Assembly (NCBI RefSeq): GCF_027172205.1 | Contig: NC_070603.1 | Span: 34,901,001-34,965,000, forward strand | Direction: 5' to 3' | DNA: 64,000 bases | Source: Podarcis raffonei | Lineage: Eukaryota > Chordata > Lepidosauria > Squamata > Lacertidae | Shown here: positions 58,275 through 64,000 of the stretch, piece after piece | Layout: every line of letters begins with the position of its first letter | How positions within the stretch are numbered: the stretch's first letter is position 1 | Position numbers and translations under genes: made by a program | Notes under the pieces: model-generated | Told to the model about the DNA's origin: nothing | Database searches by the model: none | The model's input: only the letters and a program-made list of their open reading frames with translations

Positions 58275-61200
58275 CATAATGAAGCTATGTAGACCTGGTG
58301 AACTATACATTAGACATATTAGCTATGAGGTTAAAATGCTGTCTGTATTTGTGATATATGGCTTGTACCTGTATGTACTTTTCTTTCACATCCTTTATTT
58401 CTTCTAAAAGGAGAAATAGTCACATTAGGGCTGATTTTTTTCCAAGCACGCTATCAGCAGAAGATGAGTGAGCCCATCAACCTGCCATTGCAACAAAAGC
58501 AGTGAACCAGTTCATACTGACACCAAGATTGTTATGCCTTGTTTTGTTTTGAGTTTGCTTGCCCTTGAGAATGTGCAATTTGGACAAAGTTCGTTAGAAG
58601 CTGAACAAAAGGGTTCAGCTGAGGACAGCACCCTATCCGGTTACACCCAGTTTCATAAAAAGAAAACTGAGATAAGAACCTCCCTGCCTATTAAGATAAT
58701 CAGGTGAGGCTTTTCTACATGCCCCACATGATTAACCCCCATTCTTGGGCAGAGTGAGGTGACTAGCAGATACTAGAGGCTGTGGATCCTTCTCCGGAGT
58801 CTCCTAGCCATTCCCTTCTGTCAGAGAGCACAGTTCTGTGTGCCATGTAGTTTGTCCCGGACCCCTGCTGCCCTCAGGTGTGGGGGGTCATGCTATCCCA
58901 TCCGTACTATTGAAGTAAAATTCGACTGCCATCCAGTCAGCTTCTCTGGAGGACATCATCTTATCCTTTGCCTCAGGTAGTCATAAGTCTTAAACCAGCC
59001 CTGTTGTCCCAAAATCATTGGAGGTACAGTTTGCGATGGAAACTCCCTCGCCTTGGAGGCTTCATTATTTCCCATACTTCAGGTGTTTTGTTCGATGGTT
59101 GCTTTTTTATTTTATTTTACCAGACAACTAGCATGGAATTGTCAAGGCTTCTTGGCACTGCTTTAATGGTGTATTGTTCTGCTGTTCCGTATTGTTAGGT
59201 GTCAACTGCAAAGGGGATTCCGACATTTAAGCTGGCATATTTTACCTGAGATTTCCCTGCTATTCGAGCTCATGCAACAAATAATCTCTAGGAGACTTGA
59301 CCGTGGTTTATTGCACCGGTAGTGTTAAATGTTTTTTTAAAAAACTGTTTTTATGGTTATTGCTGTTTTTCCTTTTGTCCCCCCTGTGAATGATGCCATG
59401 GCCTTTGGCTAGCGCAATAAAGTTTATGAATGAATATTGTTAGGTTTTGTATGAGGTATTAATATCAGAATTTTAAATTCTTTTTTTTTTATTGTAAGCT
59501 GCATTGAAGACATTTTGCGTCAAAAAGCAGTTTGTGAATAAAAAATAGTCTTCCTGAATAATTCCAGCAGCTGTTCATCTAGTCCAGTCCTTTGTAATGT
59601 GAGTCCAAACAGGATCTCTTCTATAAAACTGGAAAACACATCCCACACATCTGATTTATTTATTTTTTTAAAAATTGAGCATTGATTATTTATGCTCCAC
59701 TTTTAAAAGGTGCATGTGAAGTCGTCATCCCCAGGCTGCTGCTTCCATGTTCTAATTCTTTCTTTCCCAGGTCGAAGTCAGGAGAGTACAAGCCAATGTG
59801 AAAAACCAAGTCTTGATGTTGGCAGCGGACAGTCAGCAACACAGGGGCAGAGTGAACTACCTTGCGGTGAGAAAAGCTTCTGAGGGAAGGGACCGAATCC
59901 ATGGCACATCCCACAGATCCAGGGGCACTTACTGCCACTCAGTATTGTACCATTCTTCATGTAGGCATATATTTGCATGTACAGTGGTACCTCGGGTTAC
60001 AGACACTTCAGGTTACAGACACTTCAGGTTACAGACTCCGCTAACCCAGAAATAGTACCTCGGGTTAAGAACTTTGCTTCAGGATGAGAACAGAAATCAC
60101 GCGGCGGCAGCGGGAGGCCCCATTAGCTAAAGTGGTACCTCAGGTGAAGAACAGTTTCAGGTTAAGAACAGACCTCCAGAACGAATTAAGTTCTTAACCT
60201 GAGGTACCACTATACTGAAGTCAAGTGGTTGACACTTCTTTAGAGCTGGAGGTCAAGGTTTTGCCTAGCCATCCTGAAAGACCCCTAGCAAATGCTAACT
60301 TTCTCTGCTATTCCATGGAACATCCCAGGTCCTGTTTGGCTCCCATTCTGTTCTTCTGGCTGACTGAGAGTCTTCCCCTATATACTAATAGCAAACTCAT
60401 CATCTGAGTATGAATTCTTATGTAGCCAAAGTGGTAACATTCATGCATAGGAATGAGCTATCAGCAGGCTCAGGGCTTGCAGATGTACAAAACAATGTAT
60501 TTTGGGGGACACCTGCCTTAGATCACAAACTGCATCGTTTGAAGACCTAACAACATGGTTGCTTCAAGGAACTGCTGTGCGGTTGAGGCTGTCGGTCCCA
60601 CAAGCGACATGTTGCTGCTTCTTTTCTTTTTTAGAAAATGTGTCCAGCTTTTATTGTGAAGGACTATTTGATAAATAAAGCAGCTAAACAGCACTGAAAG
60701 GGACCACAATGCAATACATACAGACATCCCAGCACAAACAGGAATAGGGTTTCCTGTGGTTGGTGAGCTCTGCTTTCTTCTGACTACCTCTCCTCAAATT
60801 ACACACGTAGGCCTTCCAGACTGAAAGCTGATTCCCTTTGTTTCCTCTCCCTCTTCACCTCCACATTTCAGGTGGACAATCCTCTTCCAAAATAAAAAAA
60901 AAGACAAGACAAGAAAGCACAACAAGCAAGTTAACCTGCTTCTTTGGTCCTTATTTTCTTTTATCGATAGCAGGACTCTCTTAACTTGAAAGGGTGCTCT
61001 CAGGAGGAAGACAAAGTTGGGAGCATGAAGCCAATTAGCAGTGTGCGCGCAGTACTTTTGCTAGAAACCAGCAGAACCAATTGCTCCTTATTTATTTATG
61101 GTTCCATAGCAGCTTTGCCACTTTAAAAACGTGTGTCTGCACCTACCCTGAGAATTTCACAAAGGAGTATTAAATGAACACATAAGATAAGGAGAGCCCT

Positions 61201-62052
61201 AGTGAATCAGGTCCAAGGCCCACCTAATCCAACATTCAACAGTGGCCAAACAAACGCCTAGGGGGAGTCCACAAGCAGGACATGAGCACAATAGGACTCT
61301 CCCGCATGCAATCCCCAGTCACTAGGTGAAATATACTCCAAGTCAAGAGTGCATTTCATGCTCTTTATTCAGCTCATACTGGTGAGGAGGAATGGAAGTT
61401 CCCCCAGAATGTCTGCTTTATATACATTATTTACACCATGGGCCCCACATGATTGGCTAATTCCGGGATTCACCTGTAAGCCAATCAGGTTGCGGATTCA
61501 CTTTCACCTGGAGCTGGATTGGGTGGCTCCTGTGGATCAATCAGACTGCTGCATTCTGAATCCTATTGTTCTAGGACCAATCAGACTGCTGCCTTTTGGA
61601 TCCTATTCAACTCAGTACATAACACTAGGATTCACAGGCATCACGGCAATACATGGCCATCATGACTAGCAGCCATCAGTAGCCTTATCTTCCATGGATT
61701 TCTCAAATCCACTTTTAAAGCTGCCCAAGTCAATTCTACATCGTGTGGTAGCAACTTCCATACTTTAAACAATGGTAGGTGAAAATGTGATGTGCTTGGC
61801 ATTGCCTTTCCCTTTCAGAAAGTAGTGAAGACGGCCCGAGACGAAGTGAATAGGGCCTTTGCCGAGGCGATGAAAGAGCTCAAGCGACTGCAGAACAAGG
61901 TGATGGACTTTATAGATGAAGAAGAAAGATCGGCCTTAGTTGGAATGGGGAATTCCATTCAGCACAGTCAAGAGCAGCTCATTGATCTCCAGAAGCAGAA
62001 TTACTGGCTGACAGGTCTCATGGAAGACCCAAGTGACCATCAGTTTCTGCAG
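55787..62052 (+). CDS. TRIM-family RING E3 ubiquitin ligase, 5' part (3' exons outside window)
   Basis: Exons 55787-56371 (585 bases), 59771-59866 (96) and 61819-62052 (234). These three sizes and phase-0 junctions are the classic TRIM layout. Visible protein: 305 residues. The RING at about 15-58 is complete (C15, C18, C30, H32, C35, C38, C55, C58). B-box 1 starts at C100 (CDFC, CLQC, CENH). B-box 2 starts at C152 (CLKH, FCRIEGKFICHIC, HKNHD). A coiled coil (196-305) follows. In this class the next exons are a very short one and a PRY-SPRY exon; neither is seen before 64000. Two B-boxes and the coiled coil recall TRIM25/TRIM47; human TRIM47 is in 17q25 too, so a TRIM47-like origin is possible but not shown. 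Such proteins ubiquitinate cytosolic targets, often in innate immunity. Confidence 0.9.
56703..57395 (-). mobile_element. L2-like LINE, 3' end, young-looking
   Basis: The (AAT)n tail is at 56703-56763. The minus strand then carries the 3' UTR and an uninterrupted 162-codon run ending the ORF (LVISRLDYCNALYVGLPLKV, KLQLIQNAAARLVTG, HWLPVRFRAQFKVLVLTFKA, LWNALPADVKAINNYLTFRR). It is the best-preserved L2 in the window and lies in TRIM intron 1. Confidence 0.82.
57718..57935 (-). mobile_element. Tigger-like MITE, copy H
   Basis: Ends CAGTGGTACCTTGGGTTACA and CCGAGGTATCACTG. TA flanks are imperfect. It lies in TRIM intron 1. Confidence 0.7.
58228..58270. repeat. (TA)n microsatellite
   Basis: About 21 TA units, preceded by a duplicated GAGCCCAAGTGTTTATATA unit. 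Confidence 0.85.
59982..60212 (-). mobile_element. Tigger-like MITE, copy I
   Basis: Ends CAGTGGTACCTCGGGTTACA and GAGGTACCACTA with TA flanks (59980-59981, 60213-60214). It lies in TRIM intron 2. Confidence 0.78.
60620..60910 (-). pseudogene. Possible 3' end of a processed retrocopy
   Basis: On the minus strand there is AATAAA (near 60655) followed about 20 bases later by an A-rich AAAAAAGAAAAGAAG stretch, as at the end of a reverse-transcribed mRNA. No coding part was recognised and no target duplication was found, so this is tentative. Confidence 0.25.
61190..61330. repeat. Decayed dispersed repeat of unnamed family
   Basis: GAATCAGGTCCAAGGCCCAC and GTCCACAAGCAGGACATGAG match sequences near 9170 and 21010-21105. 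It lies in TRIM intron 2. Confidence 0.4.
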
Positions 62053-62091
62053 GTAGAGTCCACACTGTAATTGGAGCACAGTCAAGACCAG

Positions 62092-62571
62092 GGAATCACT
62101 GTAGAGTTGGGACCCCGAGGGCCGTCTAGTCCAACCCCCTGTAATGCAGGAATCTCATCTAAAGCACCAGTGACAGATGGCCATTCAACCTTCAGTGAAG
62201 GAGAGTCTACCACCTCCCAAGGGAGTTTAACAGCTCTTACTGTCAGAAAGTTCTTCCTGATGTTTAGTGGACTTGAATCCATTGGTTTGAGTCCTACCTT
62301 CTGGAGCAGGATAAAAAAAGCTTGCTTCCATGTGACAGCTCTTTAGATATTTGAGGATAGCTTTCATATCTCCTCCCCATCTTCTCATTTCCAGGCAAAA
62401 CATACCCAGCTCCCTTAACTGTTCCTCATAAGGTTTGGTTTCCAGACCCTTGATCATCTTGGTCGCTCTCCTCTGCATGTATTCTAGCTTTGTCAATATC
62501 CTTTTTAAATTGTGGTGCCCAGAATTTGACACAGTATCCCAGGTGTGGTCTGACCAAGGCAGAATAGAGTA
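62092..62571 (-). mobile_element. CR1 LINE, 5'-truncated 3' end
   Basis: The minus strand encodes the CR1 ORF2 C-terminus ([37 protein letters not shown]). The 3' UTR ends GGGGTTGGACTAGACGGCCC. It lies directly after the last visible TRIM exon, 40 bases past the donor. Confidence 0.8.
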
Positions 62572-63426
62572 GGCAATGTTCTCCAACCATGTGTCCACCA
62601 GATATTTTAGACTACAACTCCCATCAGCCCCAGACAACATGCTGAGCAACCTGATTCTTGTCAGGCATCTCTTAACCCTTTCTGACCTCTTTTGTCCTTT
62701 GAATGATTGATGCTTCCTACCATTGTTGCTACTGCCCCACCCATTATTAGCATGAAAGAAAGAGGGTGACTCGGTTAGGGATTGTACTGTGCTGGGTGAA
62801 TTCCTCTACCACACATTCCTCTTTACTCTGCTGGGAAGTGTGCCAGTACCAAGAGCAAGAGAGTAAGCAAAGGACATTTATTTTCACAAGGCTAGAGCTG
62901 GTGCCAGCTTCCATCACCTGCTTATTATTAGATTGTACTTGTTATGTGTTTACAAAATTCTCCCCTGATGCCAGCAGCAGGTCATGTAGCCCCAGTGGAT
63001 TGGGCAGCAGCTGCCCATCTGAAGCAAGAGACTCCCAACTCCTTATACACTGCCGCTCATAAATGTTTTCACAGGATCACCTGCCTTGATTCTAAAATCT
63101 CCAGTGAGGAACAGCAACAAAAACTCCTCTTTTTGCTAAAAACATGCCCAAAGAGTGCGACTTTATTTTTCGTTTGATCAACTGTTTCTCTAAGCAGCTA
63201 GAGAAATGCAAATAATAAAACAGAGTCTTAAACTGAACACCATGTTATGTGAGCAAATGACCTCTGTACCATTTAAACCACACTGCAAAGACACAAATGG
63301 AATGTAGCAGGAGGAATGGGCCTGTTTGCATAGAGGTGGCATTTAGCCTATAAGGCCGTATTTGGCCCATAGCAAAAGAGCAATAAAGCATTCAGTGATA
63401 TTCCAGTAGCATTATTATATCCTCGT
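62572..63426. other. TRIM intron sequence, small MITE fragment only
   Basis: At 62580-62640 a hAT-MITE-like fragment (GACTACAACTCCCATCAGCC) is present. The rest shows no gene and no TRIM exon. Confidence 0.35.
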
Positions 63427-63595
63427 CAGTGGCGTAGCGTGGGGGGTGCAGGGGGGGCCGACCGCACCGGGCGCAACATCTGGGGGTTAGGGTTAGGGGG
63501 CGCAAATCCATGGGTTAGGGGGCGCAAATCCATGGGCTAGGGGGCGCAAATTACTTGCCTTGCCCCGGGTGCTGACAACCCACGCTACGCCACTG
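63427..63595. mobile_element. hAT-type MITE with internal tandem repeats
   Basis: A 169-bp element with perfect ends CAGTGGCGTAGCGTGGG and CCCACGCTACGCCACTG. The perfect 8-bp target duplication ATCCTCGT is at 63419-63426 and 63596-63603. The core is about three tandem units of GGGTTAGGGGGCGCAAATCC. Confidence 0.82.
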
Positions 63596-63680
63596 ATCCT
63601 CGTCATGTGCGAGCGTTTGTGCGATCCTTTGAACTGAAGGTAAAGATCTTGGCACTACACCTCCCTTCCCATTTTATCCT

Positions 63681-63830
63681 CTCAACAACCCTGTGAGGTA
63701 GGTTAGGTCTTGAGGGACAGTGACTTGGCCCAAAGTCATTCAGGGAGCTTCATGACTGAGTGGGGCTTTGAGTCCTAGTCTCTTAGGTCTTGGTCCAACA
63801 CTCTAACCATGAAGCTACACTAGCTCTTAT
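63681..63830 (-). repeat. MIR/CORE-SINE-like element, antisense
   Basis: It has the antisense MIR order: CTCAACAACCCTGTGAGGTA, then GTGACTTGGCCCAAAGTCAT, then a tRNA-like head antisense ending CACTCTAACCATGAAGCTAC. Confidence 0.55.
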
Positions 63831-64000
63831 AACATTTCTAACTTTCCTTTCTTCTGTTGTGAAGGCAGAATCAGTTCGGTCTCCCATGCATGCACTGCTC
63901 AGACTTGCAGCTGCTTCGTTTGAACACAGTTATTGTACCATGTGCCTTCAGGCCATCATGCCCTGATAGTTATAACCAATTATCCATGTTCCCTTGGATA

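Overview
The window looks like nuclear DNA from a squamate reptile (lizard or snake). Its genes have vertebrate exon-intron structure with GT-AG introns. Its repeats are squamate-typical: Sauria-type SINEs, a BovB LINE, L2-like LINEs with (ATT)n tails, CR1, L1, hAT elements and one abundant pogo/Tigger-like MITE. A finer placement, for example among lacertid-like lizards, would be a guess.

Layout. 0-28.4 kb: two tandem, same-strand genes for pentameric ligand-gated channel subunits of the 5-HT3 type. Copy 1 spans 497-8288 and its first exon lies left of the window. Copy 2 spans 15911-28364 and is complete, with nine coding exons. They share intron positions and phases, are intact, and are about two-thirds identical in the M1-M2 exon by my own count. 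29.0 kb: a tRNA-Arg(TCG) gene on the minus strand. 33.9-38.9 kb: ATP5PD (mitochondrial ATP synthase subunit d), minus strand. 40.0-51.6 kb: KCTD2, plus strand, head-to-head with ATP5PD and with a long, repeat-poor 3' UTR. 55.8 kb to the right edge: the 5' part of a TRIM-family E3 ubiquitin ligase gene (RING, two B-boxes, coiled coil); its 3' exons are outside the window.

The ATP5PD-KCTD2 pair and the nearby tRNA-Arg match what I remember of human 17q25, so the block is conserved. The receptor pair is the unusual part: by sequence it is closest to the HTR3C/D/E group, but human HTR3 genes sit on chromosomes 3 and 11. Both subunits lack the loop-B tryptophan of the serotonin site. They also differ from each other in the outer ring of the pore, which suggests accessory or re-purposed subunits.

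The remaining sequence is mostly introns and repeats. Many elements show their insertion history directly: perfect target-site duplications, a twin-primed (5'-inverted) L1, a BovB beside SINEs that share its tail, a CR1 beside a SINE that shares its tail, and nested insertions. I found no CRISPR array, operon, phage or other prokaryotic feature, and nothing I would call a wholly new molecular system. The best candidates for novelty are the receptor pair and the architecture and distribution of the Tigger-like MITE family.
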